DNA of 18,045 nt from Alphaproteobacteria bacterium (GTDB lineage Bacteria > Pseudomonadota > Alphaproteobacteria > CAAHEQ01 > UBA3637). The DNA lies in assembly GCA_900772625.1 (NCBI GenBank), contig CAAHEQ010000036.1, positions 1-18,045 on the forward strand. The letters are read 5' to 3'. The notes beneath the pieces are model-generated. The model searched no databases. It was not told where the DNA came from and worked only from the letters and a program-made list of their open reading frames with translations. The position numbers and the translations under genes were made by a program. Position 1 is the stretch's first letter; every line of letters starts with the position of its first letter. Shown one piece after another: positions 9,111-15,092 of this stretch.

Positions 9111-9865
9111 AAAAGTTTGTATTCTTAATTTTCACCCTTTTGATTGTCGGCTGTGCCAGCGCACCAGCCCCTAAGGGCTTTACAAAACAAGAGTTTCCTG
9201 CCAAGACTTTGAAGCTGACAGGATACGTCAAGAAAATTAAAGCAGGCGAAAAATTGCGCGTTTACATTGATGGCAATGCAAGTACTGTGGGGATTTTCAA
9301 TAAGTCAACAAAGCTGGCGCACCCTGTGGCGGCCGAGCTTGCACAAAAAGATCCGTATCCATACATTTTATATTTAAATCGCCCGTGTTATTTCGATGAC
9401 AAAACGCCTCAATGCCAACCCGTTGTTTGGGAGCAAGGCAAGTATGTGCCAGAAGTCGTGGACGAAATAAAATCTGCGCTCGACCGTTTGCAAAACAAAT
9501 ACACGTTGTCAGAGTTGGAGTTGGTTGGTTATGACGGCGGCGCTGCGATTGCTTTATTGGTTGCCACGCGCATCAAGTCGATTCCTGTTTCCGTCTATAC
9601 GTTTGGCGGGATTTTGGATACGAAAAAATACGCTCTTTTGACCGATGAAGAACTTTATTCGGACAGCCTCAATCCCGTAGATGAATCATATCTAGTCGCA
9701 CGCATTCCACAAGTTCACTTTGTGGGTGGTAAAGACAAGCAAACGCCGCTTTTCTTAGCCAAAGACTTTGCCAAGAAAATCAAACAGCCCGTCTCGCTGA
9801 AGATTAAATCGTACCCGTCTGCCGATCACTTTAACTGGGCAATGTTCAAGATTGAGCTTGACTAG
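9107..9865 (+). CDS. Lipoprotein of an alpha/beta-hydrolase family with Asp in the nucleophile position
   Basis: From the ATG at 9107 (GGAG upstream, ATGA overlap with addA) the 252-residue protein starts with a short lipoprotein signal: a KK pair, a hydrophobic core and lipobox LIVGC with Cys16. The body resembles a family of proteobacterial lipoprotein alpha/beta hydrolases: a YIDG strand, LNRPCYF (90-96), the EVVDEIKSALDRL helix, a nucleophile-elbow region LVGYDGGAA (139-147), SLNPVD (187-192), VHFVGGKD (203-210) and ADHFNW (239-244). As I recall the family, the elbow is GxSGG; here the Ser is Asp143. Candidate acid and base D210 and H241 remain. It may be catalytically changed, an Asp-nucleophile enzyme, or inactive. 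Location is probably periplasmic, membrane-tethered. An upstream start at 9062 would destroy the signal peptide. Confidence 0.78.
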   Translation: MKKFVFLIFTLLIVGCASAPAPKGFTKQEFPAKTLKLTGYVKKIKAGEKLRVYIDGNASTVGIFNKSTKLAHPVAAELAQKDPYPYILYLNRPCYFDDKTPQCQPVVWEQGKYVPEVVDEIKSALDRLQNKYTLSELELVGYDGGAAIALLVATRIKSIPVSVYTFGGILDTKKYALLTDEELYSDSLNPVDESYLVARIPQVHFVGGKDKQTPLFLAKDFAKKIKQPVSLKIKSYPSADHFNWAMFKIELD

Positions 9866-10350
9866 TTCAAAATCGCGGCGGCGATGTTTAGATACGCAGC
9901 AAAGCCTACCCACGCAAGGTAGGGCATCAACAATATTGCGGCCAAAGTCGATTTGGAAAAATACGTTTGTATCATCATCAAAATGATGAAAAACAAACAG
10001 CAAATCACGGCTACGCTCAGCCACAACTGGTGCGCAACAAAGAAAGTAAAGCTCCATATCAGCTGGGCAATAAATTGCATATAATAAGTGCCAAGGTGCT
10101 CTTTACCGTATGCCAAATAGCCAACTAAAGCAAGCAAGATATATATCACCGTCCACACAATGGCAAATACCGCATTCGGTGGTGAAAGTGTTGAGGTATA
10201 AAGCGTATCATACCACAGCATTTGCTCGGGCGTTTGCAAAAACGTCCTGATAATAAAGCCCGTCAAAAAGCTTAAAAATAAAAATGCCAGTAAACTTTTA
10301 CGATTCCTGTTTAGCGCCATATTCTGCGCATTGATATAATCCTGTGTCAT
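9862..10350 (-). CDS. tspO: TspO/MBR-family integral membrane protein
   Basis: The 162-residue protein shows the TspO (translocator protein, peripheral benzodiazepine receptor) pattern: MLWYDTLYTSTLSPPNAVF, IVWTVIYILLALVGYLAYG, IWSFTFFVAHQLW and the C-terminal PYLAWVGFAAYLN. Five membrane helices can be drawn, as in the family. TspO proteins bind tetrapyrroles or sterol-like ligands and act in porphyrin-linked or oxygen-dependent regulation in Rhodobacter; the ligand here is unknown. The ATG at 10350 is chosen because AAAGGGG lies 7 nt upstream (10358-10364); a TTG one codon earlier is less likely. The start lies 53 nt inside the end of the upstream hydrolase gene, suggesting coupling. Its stop shares the CTAG at 9862-9865 with the convergent lipoprotein gene. 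Confidence 0.9.
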   Translation of the reverse strand: MTQDYINAQNMALNRNRKSLLAFLFLSFLTGFIIRTFLQTPEQMLWYDTLYTSTLSPPNAVFAIVWTVIYILLALVGYLAYGKEHLGTYYMQFIAQLIWSFTFFVAHQLWLSVAVICCLFFIILMMIQTYFSKSTLAAILLMPYLAWVGFAAYLNIAAAILN

Positions 10351-11086
10351 CAATCAACCCCTTTAAAGTATGCCCTATCGCATCAAGTTGAGCGGGCTCG
10401 GATAACGCGTGCCCCGCTCCTTTGATTAAGATAATTTGCACATTTGAAGAAGTCAATACGTCCTTGATTTTAAAAACGGTCGGATAAGGAACTAAGACAT
10501 CGCTGTCGCCCTGTATCAGCCTGACGGGGCCGTTAAAATTAACGTGGCGGTTCAAAATAAAGTATTTGCGGGCATCTTCAAACATTTCGTATGTAAAGCA
10601 ATATCCGCTTGTTTCATCGCTGGGTCCTAAAACTGCGCCGTTTTTAAGGGCTTCTTTATGCTCTGGCAAAAGTTTGTTGTTCCAAATAAAGTCCATAAAA
10701 TCCGCGCCTGCGGCAAGGCCAACATAGCCTGCTACTTTATCGGGGCAGGCTTCGCTGAGCAAGATACCGATTAAGCCACCCATACTCGAACCCACAATAA
10801 ATGCGGGCGTTTTGCAATAATGAGCGATGACATCTTTGGCATCTTCAAAACACCGACCAATTGAGAAGTCCCAAGGCTTGCCCCACGATTGCCCGTGTGC
10901 TGTAAAGTCAAAAGACAAATATGACAGGCCGTGTTCGGCTGCAAATGCTTTTAAGTACTGCCCTTTGCGGCTTTTCAAGCTTGACAAAAGCCCGTGCAAG
11001 TAAACGATATAAGGCTTGCCCGAAACGGGGATATGTTCGACATTTAAATAATGCCCATTTGGGCGTGAAAAAACTTCTTCAAACAT
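10298..11086 (-). CDS. ABHD10-like alpha/beta hydrolase (serine esterase/thioesterase)
   Basis: From the ATG at 11086 the 262-residue cytoplasmic protein has a complete catalytic set: oxyanion-strand motif YLHGLLSS (29-36), FDFTAHGQSWG (59-69), nucleophile elbow GSSMGG (99-104) with Ser101, acid D196 in GDSDVLVP and His226 in GAGHALS. The FDxxAHGxS, GSSMGG and GxxHxLS combination is close to the ABHD10 group, whose mitochondrial member is a deacyl-thioesterase; the bacterial substrate is unknown. Upstream Met codons (11137 and 11092) exist, but AAGGAA at 11093-11098 sits 6 nt before 11086. It is the first gene of a minus-strand pair with tspO and is divergent from comF across 68 very AT-rich bases. 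Confidence 0.85.
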   Translation of the reverse strand: MFEEVFSRPNGHYLNVEHIPVSGKPYIVYLHGLLSSLKSRKGQYLKAFAAEHGLSYLSFDFTAHGQSWGKPWDFSIGRCFEDAKDVIAHYCKTPAFIVGSSMGGLIGILLSEACPDKVAGYVGLAAGADFMDFIWNNKLLPEHKEALKNGAVLGPSDETSGYCFTYEMFEDARKYFILNRHVNFNGPVRLIQGDSDVLVPYPTVFKIKDVLTSSNVQIILIKGAGHALSEPAQLDAIGHTLKGLIDDTGLYQCAEYGAKQES

Positions 11087-11154
11087 TTGCATTTCCTTGT
11101 TGCTATTAAGATAAAATAATGATAATATAAAAAACACAAAAAGAAAATAAAAAA

Positions 11155-11904
11155 ATGATAAAATATGCTCATTTGTTTGCCACGGCAGCGCAATACGCTT
11201 TTAACCTTTTCATCCCTCCGCGTTGTTTAGTGTGCCAAAGAATTGTCAAGCGTGATAACGAATTGTGCGCTAAGTGCTTTTCTATGTTAAAGTTTTTACC
11301 TGATAACTGTTGCCCTGTATGTGCGCGACCTTATATTTACCCGCTTGATGAAACAGAAAGCTATGTGTGCCCACGTTGCCAGAAAAAGCGCCAGTATTTG
11401 CATCGATTAAAAGCGGTTGTCGCTTATGACGATTTTATCAAACAGCTCATTTTGCCGCTCAAGCACGCAGGCAAAACCGAGGCTGTACGCTTTTTGGCGC
11501 ATTTGATGTACGGGCGCGCAGCTGATATGCTCCAAAGCGCGGACGTTTTAATTCCTGTACCATTGCATTGGCTCAGACTTGCCAAACGCCAATATAATCA
11601 ATCGGCGCTGATTGCTAAAGAGCTGAGCAAAATGACTGGCAAGCCGTTTTTAACAAGGGCTCTTGTTCGTGTACGGCACACGCCTGCACAAGGGCATAAA
11701 ACTAAAGCCGAGCGAAAAGCCAACATAACGGGGGCTTTCAAAGTTGCTGCACCCAACCAGATTAAAGGCAAACGCATTGTGATTATTGACGATGTATGTG
11801 CCAGTGGCGCAACGTTGCGAGAGGCAGCCAAAATGCTCAAACAAGCTGGCGCGAAAAATGTGGAAGCGCTCGTTGTGGCAAGAACGTGCAAAATGGATTA
11901 TTAA
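11155..11904 (+). CDS. comF: ComF-family phosphoribosyltransferase-like protein
   Basis: The 249-residue protein has the ComF layout: N-terminal PPRCLVC with a double zinc-ribbon (Cys24, 27, 38, 41, then 52/53, 56 and 72, 75), a central VLIPVPLHWLRLAKRQYNQS segment (131-150), and a type-I phosphoribosyltransferase fold ending in the PRPP loop IDDVCASGAT (211-220). Most relatives have TTGAT; here it is ASGAT. ComF (ComFC, GntX-like) is needed for natural transformation in several bacteria, where it acts in the cytoplasm on incoming single-stranded DNA, but it is also widespread in bacteria not known to be competent. No clear SD is visible in the A-rich leader, so the start is less certain. Confidence 0.9.
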   Translation: MIKYAHLFATAAQYAFNLFIPPRCLVCQRIVKRDNELCAKCFSMLKFLPDNCCPVCARPYIYPLDETESYVCPRCQKKRQYLHRLKAVVAYDDFIKQLILPLKHAGKTEAVRFLAHLMYGRAADMLQSADVLIPVPLHWLRLAKRQYNQSALIAKELSKMTGKPFLTRALVRVRHTPAQGHKTKAERKANITGAFKVAAPNQIKGKRIVIIDDVCASGATLREAAKMLKQAGAKNVEALVVARTCKMDY

Positions 11905-11930
11905 CGCGCATTTTTATTGCCGCATCATAT

Positions 11931-11963
11931 AAAAAAACGCCGTTCAAATGAATGAGCGGCGTT
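11931..11963 (-). terminator. Rho-independent terminator of the serine recombinase gene
   Basis: On the minus strand an 11-bp stem (arms 11936-11946 and 11953-11963, core CGGCG/CGCCG, one G-T pair) with a 6-nt loop is followed by seven T (11931-11937 read as A on the plus strand). It lies 12 nt past the recombinase stop. On the plus strand the same hairpin is followed by a broken T-rich stretch and could also weakly end comF transcripts. Confidence 0.8.
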
Positions 11964-11974
11964 GTTCAATTACT

Positions 11975-12634
11975 TTATTTTTTACTTTTCTTATGTGACA
12001 TAGCCCTTTGATATTGCTTGATTTTTTGATTAGGCTTCGTAATAATCGATCGATAAATATAATCGTGCAAAGTATGCCTGTGCACATTGACGCGCAAGGC
12101 GATTTTCACCTCTGGTACACGTTCGCGCAAAAGCTGAGTAATCAATTCTTTTTTTGCATCAAGCCTAAGCTCCTTATTCACAGCACCGATAGGTCGGCCG
12201 AGCCGTCTGCCTTCCGAGCGTAAACGGCTTAGGGATTCTTTGGTGCGCTGGCTGATTAAATTACGTTCGATTTCGGCCGATAACCCAAAAGCAAATGCCA
12301 ACACTTTTGATTGGATGTCCGAACCCAATCGATAGTTATCCTTAATCGTCCACAGCTTCACCTCTTGGCGCATACAATAATGCAATATGCTCATAATTTG
12401 GAGTAAATTACGCCCTAAGCGAGACAGCTCAGAAACGATTAAGATGTCATTTTTGCGCACTTTTTTAAGCAAAACACCTAACTTGCGTTCTGAAACGTCC
12501 TTTGTGCCCGAGATAGTTTCTTCTATCCACCGATCGATTTTCAAGTTTTCCTTTTGAGCAAATCCTAAAATCTCAAACTTTTGGTTTTCAACAGTTTGTT
12601 TGTCTGTTGACACACGAATATAACCATAAATCAT
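11975..12634 (-). CDS. Serine recombinase of the resolvase/invertase family, Mpi-like DNA invertase
   Basis: The 219-residue protein has the resolvase catalytic domain: YIRVSTDKQ (5-13) with Ser9 as nucleophile and Arg7, then SELSRLGRN (68-76) with Arg72 and Arg75, followed by the long E-helix AFAFGLSAEIERNLISQRTKE (113-133) and a GRRLGRPIG linker. A C-terminal helix-turn-helix lies at about 158-196, then a lysine-rich tail. ENQKFEI near 16, SEL-S-RLGRN rather than D-RLGR, and the SKVLAFAFGL helix resemble Mpi of Bacteroides, a master invertase that flips many promoters. AAAGGAT at 12641-12647 supports the start. It stands alone with its own terminator. It could be chromosomal phase-variation machinery or a remnant of a mobile element; no partner invertible site was recognised. 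Confidence 0.9.
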   Translation of the reverse strand: MIYGYIRVSTDKQTVENQKFEILGFAQKENLKIDRWIEETISGTKDVSERKLGVLLKKVRKNDILIVSELSRLGRNLLQIMSILHYCMRQEVKLWTIKDNYRLGSDIQSKVLAFAFGLSAEIERNLISQRTKESLSRLRSEGRRLGRPIGAVNKELRLDAKKELITQLLRERVPEVKIALRVNVHRHTLHDYIYRSIITKPNQKIKQYQRAMSHKKSKK

Positions 12635-12918
12635 TTTCTTATCCTTTCATTTTAAAATGGTTAGGATTTTTCAATAACCCTTTTAAGTGGCAATGAGAAT
12701 GATTTTAAAATTCCTTTAGTTGTTTTTACTACACTCAAAGTATATGTTTTTATCTAATCAAAAAAAGTTTACTTTGTTAGCTGTTATGAGCAAAAGAATC
12801 TAAAAACAAGAACATAAAAAGAACAAATAGAGAAAGAAAATGCAAAATTTTTCCTTTCAAGTGCATTTTTATATTTCCTTATCGCGTAATTTGCATTATA
12901 TTAAGCTCAGAGGTTAAA
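12635..12918. other. AT-rich intergenic spacer between recombinase and nuclease genes
   Basis: These 284 bases separate two divergent genes and hold no credible ORF. A perfect palindrome CATTTTAAAATG (12648-12659) sits just upstream of the recombinase SD, and a second ATTTTAAAAT copy is at 12702-12711. An AATGAGAATGATT (12692-12704) resembles the core of a Fur box at 11 of 13 positions. Arms AAAATGCA (12837-12844) and TGCATTTT (12862-12869) could form a weak hairpin. For the nuclease gene, TATATT at 12897-12902 is a possible -10 element but no good -35 is spaced with it. Promoters for both genes must lie here. Confidence 0.6.
12648..12711. repeat. Two copies of the palindrome ATTTTAAAAT upstream of the recombinase
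   Basis: Perfect 10-bp palindromes occur at 12649-12658 (extended to 12 bp as CATTTTAAAATG) and 12702-12711, 53 bp apart centre to centre. The first lies directly between the recombinase SD and its likely promoter region. They could be operator or recombinase-binding half-site pairs, but AT-rich DNA gives such motifs easily, and flanks of the two copies do not match. Confidence 0.35.
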
Positions 12919-13530
12919 ATGCGAATCGTCTTATTATTTATTTTGGGAATGTTTTTAAGCCACTTTTGCGCCGCGCAACCAGCGCAAAGGGTTTACTTCA
13001 CGCCGTCCGATGATTGCGAAAACAATATCATCGCATTAATCGAGGACGCCCAAAGCCAAATCGACATTGCCGTTTACGCAATTAACAACGATGCGATTGT
13101 CGAAGCGCTTAAAGAAGCTTTTTTGCGCGATGTCAGTATCCGCGTTTTGACGGACAGAACTCAGGCGGGGCAAAAGTCGTCTAAAATAGCGGATTTAGAG
13201 GACTTTGGCATAGACGTCATTCGGCATAAAAAGTACCGCATTCAGCACGATAAGTTTGCGATATTCGACCAAAAGAAAATAGTGACGGGTTCTTATAATT
13301 GGACGAATTCAGCCAGCAGACGAAACGCTGAAAACTGTTTGTTTATTACCAAACCAAAAACCACTATACAAAAGTATCAAAAAAGATTTAACGATCTGTG
13401 GCTGATGAACAAAAAAGCAAAGCGCAAATCCAAATTTTCCAACCTTTTAACAATGCCGAAAAAACTGATTGTTTCCAAAAGCTTGCTCTATTCAGCCTCG
13501 AAGCATTTAAATATTGGCAAGCAAGTCTAA
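12919..13530 (+). CDS. Secreted phospholipase-D-superfamily nuclease (Nuc type, single HKD motif)
   Basis: The 203-residue protein has an N-terminal signal peptide (hydrophobic residues 3-13, likely cleavage near CAAQ, 17-20). A single PLD domain follows, with IDIAVYAI (48-55) and a full HKD signature: H110-D-K112, D117, then G124-S125-x-N127 in GSYNWT, and RRNAEN (134-139). This is the pattern of Nuc-like endonucleases, which act as dimers to build one active site from two HKD motifs and cut DNA without metal. The C-terminus after about residue 150 is lysine-rich and adds roughly 45 residues to the minimal Nuc. AGAGG at 12909-12913 supports the start. The end overlaps convergent ruvX by 24 nt. 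Periplasmic or extracellular action on DNA is likely; the substrate is not shown. Confidence 0.88.
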   Translation: MRIVLLFILGMFLSHFCAAQPAQRVYFTPSDDCENNIIALIEDAQSQIDIAVYAINNDAIVEALKEAFLRDVSIRVLTDRTQAGQKSSKIADLEDFGIDVIRHKKYRIQHDKFAIFDQKKIVTGSYNWTNSASRRNAENCLFITKPKTTIQKYQKRFNDLWLMNKKAKRKSKFSNLLTMPKKLIVSKSLLYSASKHLNIGKQV

Positions 13531-13956
13531 TGCGTTTTGTAAGATGTACGCTGCCGCGACTTTATCCGTGATTTCCTTTTGACGTTTGCGCGACATATCA
13601 GCTTGCTCAACAAACATACGTGTGACAGCCTTAGATGACAAACGTTCATCCCAAAAAAGCACTGGCAAGTCAATGCGCTCTTTTAATTTAGCAACCCACG
13701 CACGCGTAGTTGCTGCTTGTTCACCCTCTTGCCCATTCATCAAGCGCGGCAATCCAACCACGAAGCCCCCAACTTCACGTTCGGCAATCAATTTTTGCAA
13801 CTCGGCCATATTCGGCACAATCTTCAAAGGTGTTGCTGTCATTTGCATTAAATCGGAAACGGCGACCCCTATCCTTTTGACGCCATAGTCAATACCCATA
13901 ATTTGCGTCATTGGTTTCAGTTGTGCTTTAAACTCGGCGGGCGTTAAGTCAGGCAT
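13507..13956 (-). CDS. ruvX: YqgF/RuvX-family RNase H-fold protein, putative Holliday-junction resolvase / pre-16S rRNA nuclease
   Basis: The 149-residue protein has the YqgF fold signatures GIDYGVKRIGVAVSD (21-35) with D23, VVGLP (66-70), FWDERLSS (101-108) and DKVAAAYILQ (131-140) with D131. Members are essential in many bacteria; the E. coli protein matures the 5' end of 16S rRNA and resembles RuvC in fold. The ATG at 13956 is favoured over an earlier one (13983) because AGGAG lies 8 nt upstream (13965-13969) and the codon forms TGATG with the stop of the upstream gene, a translational coupling arrangement. The extra about 17 N-terminal residues before GIDYG are charged and of unknown role. 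Confidence 0.93.
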   Translation of the reverse strand: MPDLTPAEFKAQLKPMTQIMGIDYGVKRIGVAVSDLMQMTATPLKIVPNMAELQKLIAEREVGGFVVGLPRLMNGQEGEQAATTRAWVAKLKERIDLPVLFWDERLSSKAVTRMFVEQADMSRKRQKEITDKVAAAYILQNALDLLANI

Positions 13957-14879
13957 CAGTTGCGCTCCTGTTCTTGGCACCAACGATAACCTTGCAAAAA
14001 GTGCTTGCGCGCGCTCAAAGTTGGCAACTTGCGCAATTGAATAATTTTATCTTGACGCTCATCATCAAATGCTTTTTTAAGTCTTAAATGCTCAATAAAG
14101 CTTTTATAAACCTCGCTGAGCGTTCCTTTGATGACAGGATCTTTAAAATCCAAAATGTATGCGGCACTGATTTTTCCATTCGCATCGACTTTTTTACGTA
14201 TCCACGTCCCCAAAGAAGTCTTAACATCGTCAATAATTTCTTTTCCGTCCTTGCGGCGGTGGAATAACATATCCATTGATTTTTTATCGCGATAGACAAA
14301 TAAATCCGTCAGCTTGCCTTGATTATAATGCGTTTCAATAAACACATTATTTTTCATAGTCATTTCGGATTTTTTCAGCTTACCGTCTTCATAGTATTCA
14401 ACAATGTAATATGCATCATTCAGGTTCATTACCGTCTTAATAGCCGAATGGCTTAAATGATTATAGCACGTTTGTTCAAACACATCGTCTTTTGTAAAAC
14501 TTTGCACAGACAGCACCCATTTCTTTTGAGGTGTCAGCGTGAGTATTTTTAAAGATTGTTCTTTATCATCTTTATAAATTCGAACGGCTCTGTCAAAGCC
14601 CTCCTTTTCCAGCCACCTGCCTTGTTTTTTGCAGTTGACATCAATTCGTCCCGCTTTTTTCAAATCGCCCTTTTCATCATAAAAGCGTAAATACTTTGCA
14701 CCGTTTGCCAGTTCAGTTGTTCTGATGAGTGGCTTTTTGCGCTCGAGAGGCAGAACACCAAACAAGCGAAACTGGCTGTATAGGGTTGTTGTGTTTTGTG
14801 ATTTTTCTTTTACACTTAAAGAGAAAAGCTTAAAGCCTGCAATTTTCGCATTTCCCCATGTTTGAATTGTATTACTCAT
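13956..14879 (-). CDS. Protein of unknown function, weakly MORN/YwqK-like
   Basis: I do not recognise this 307-residue protein. From the ATG at 14879 it has no signal peptide or membrane helix and is rich in Lys, Asp and Tyr. Several segments share a beta-strand-turn pattern with aromatic residues and a Gly/Lys turn: YLRFYDEKGDLKK (63-75), YYIVEYYEDGKLKK (157-170), ETHYNQGKLTDLFVY (182-196) and TWIRKKVDANGKIS (225-238). This is like MORN/YwqK-type repeats but divergent. The C-terminal about 60 residues are helical and basic. AAGGAT at 14886-14891 sets the start, and the 14948 alternative lies upstream of the promoter. It shares TGATG with ruvX, so the two are co-expressed, hinting at a link to rRNA or DNA metabolism; that is only context. 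Confidence 0.75.
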   Translation of the reverse strand: MSNTIQTWGNAKIAGFKLFSLSVKEKSQNTTTLYSQFRLFGVLPLERKKPLIRTTELANGAKYLRFYDEKGDLKKAGRIDVNCKKQGRWLEKEGFDRAVRIYKDDKEQSLKILTLTPQKKWVLSVQSFTKDDVFEQTCYNHLSHSAIKTVMNLNDAYYIVEYYEDGKLKKSEMTMKNNVFIETHYNQGKLTDLFVYRDKKSMDMLFHRRKDGKEIIDDVKTSLGTWIRKKVDANGKISAAYILDFKDPVIKGTLSEVYKSFIEHLRLKKAFDDERQDKIIQLRKLPTLSARKHFLQGYRWCQEQERN

Positions 14880-14912
14880 TTTCACATCCTTGACTTTGCC
14901 GTAGGTGAAATA

Positions 14913-14948
14913 TGAAGAAATCATAGCACGCCTCATAACTTTTGTCAA
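14913..14948 (-). promoter_or_regulatory. Near-consensus sigma-70 promoter for the unknown gene and ruvX
   Basis: On the minus strand a perfect TTGACA (14943-14948) is followed by exactly 17 nt and TATGAT (14920-14925), 5 of 6 to consensus. Transcription would start near 14913, giving a 5' leader of about 34 nt before the ATG at 14879 and its AAGGAT site. Confidence 0.8.
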
Positions 14949-15035
14949 GTTTTATTTAAAGTGGGCGATTTTGACCCCAGAAAAGCCTTTGGCTATAATC
15001 ATCAGTTCAAAGATTGATATTTTTATTTTTATTGC

Positions 15036-15064
15036 TTGTAATTTTCTTTTTTTTGCATTAGAAT
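15036..15064 (+). promoter_or_regulatory. Probable sigma-70 promoter of rpiB-glyA-nrdR-nusB
   Basis: TTGTAA (15036-15041, 4 of 6) and TAGAAT (15059-15064, 5 of 6) are 17 nt apart in an AT-rich stretch, with a start expected near 15071 and the AAAGGGA ribosome site at 15078-15084. The region 14949-15035 shows no other clear signal besides a small AGCC-TTT-GGCT hairpin near 14985. Confidence 0.5.
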
Positions 15065-15092
15065 ACAAAGCCAAAAGAAAGGGATAATCAAG

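Noticed and set aside
11975..12634. Recombinase as a Tn3-type transposon resolvase or IS607-like transposase
   Set aside because: No Tn3 transposase, terminal inverted repeats or TnpB-like partner nearby, and the order of domains (catalytic first, HTH last) excludes IS607-type TnpA.
12736..12776. CAAAGTA/TACTTTG inverted repeat as an invertible-promoter boundary
   Set aside because: Only 7 bp with no extension and about 27 nt between the arms; roughly one such pair is expected by chance in this AT-rich spacer.
12837..12869. AAAATGCA/TGCATTTT hairpin as a terminator or recombination site
   Set aside because: Eight weak base pairs, a 17-nt loop and no convergent transcription unit to terminate; kept only as a note in the spacer entry.
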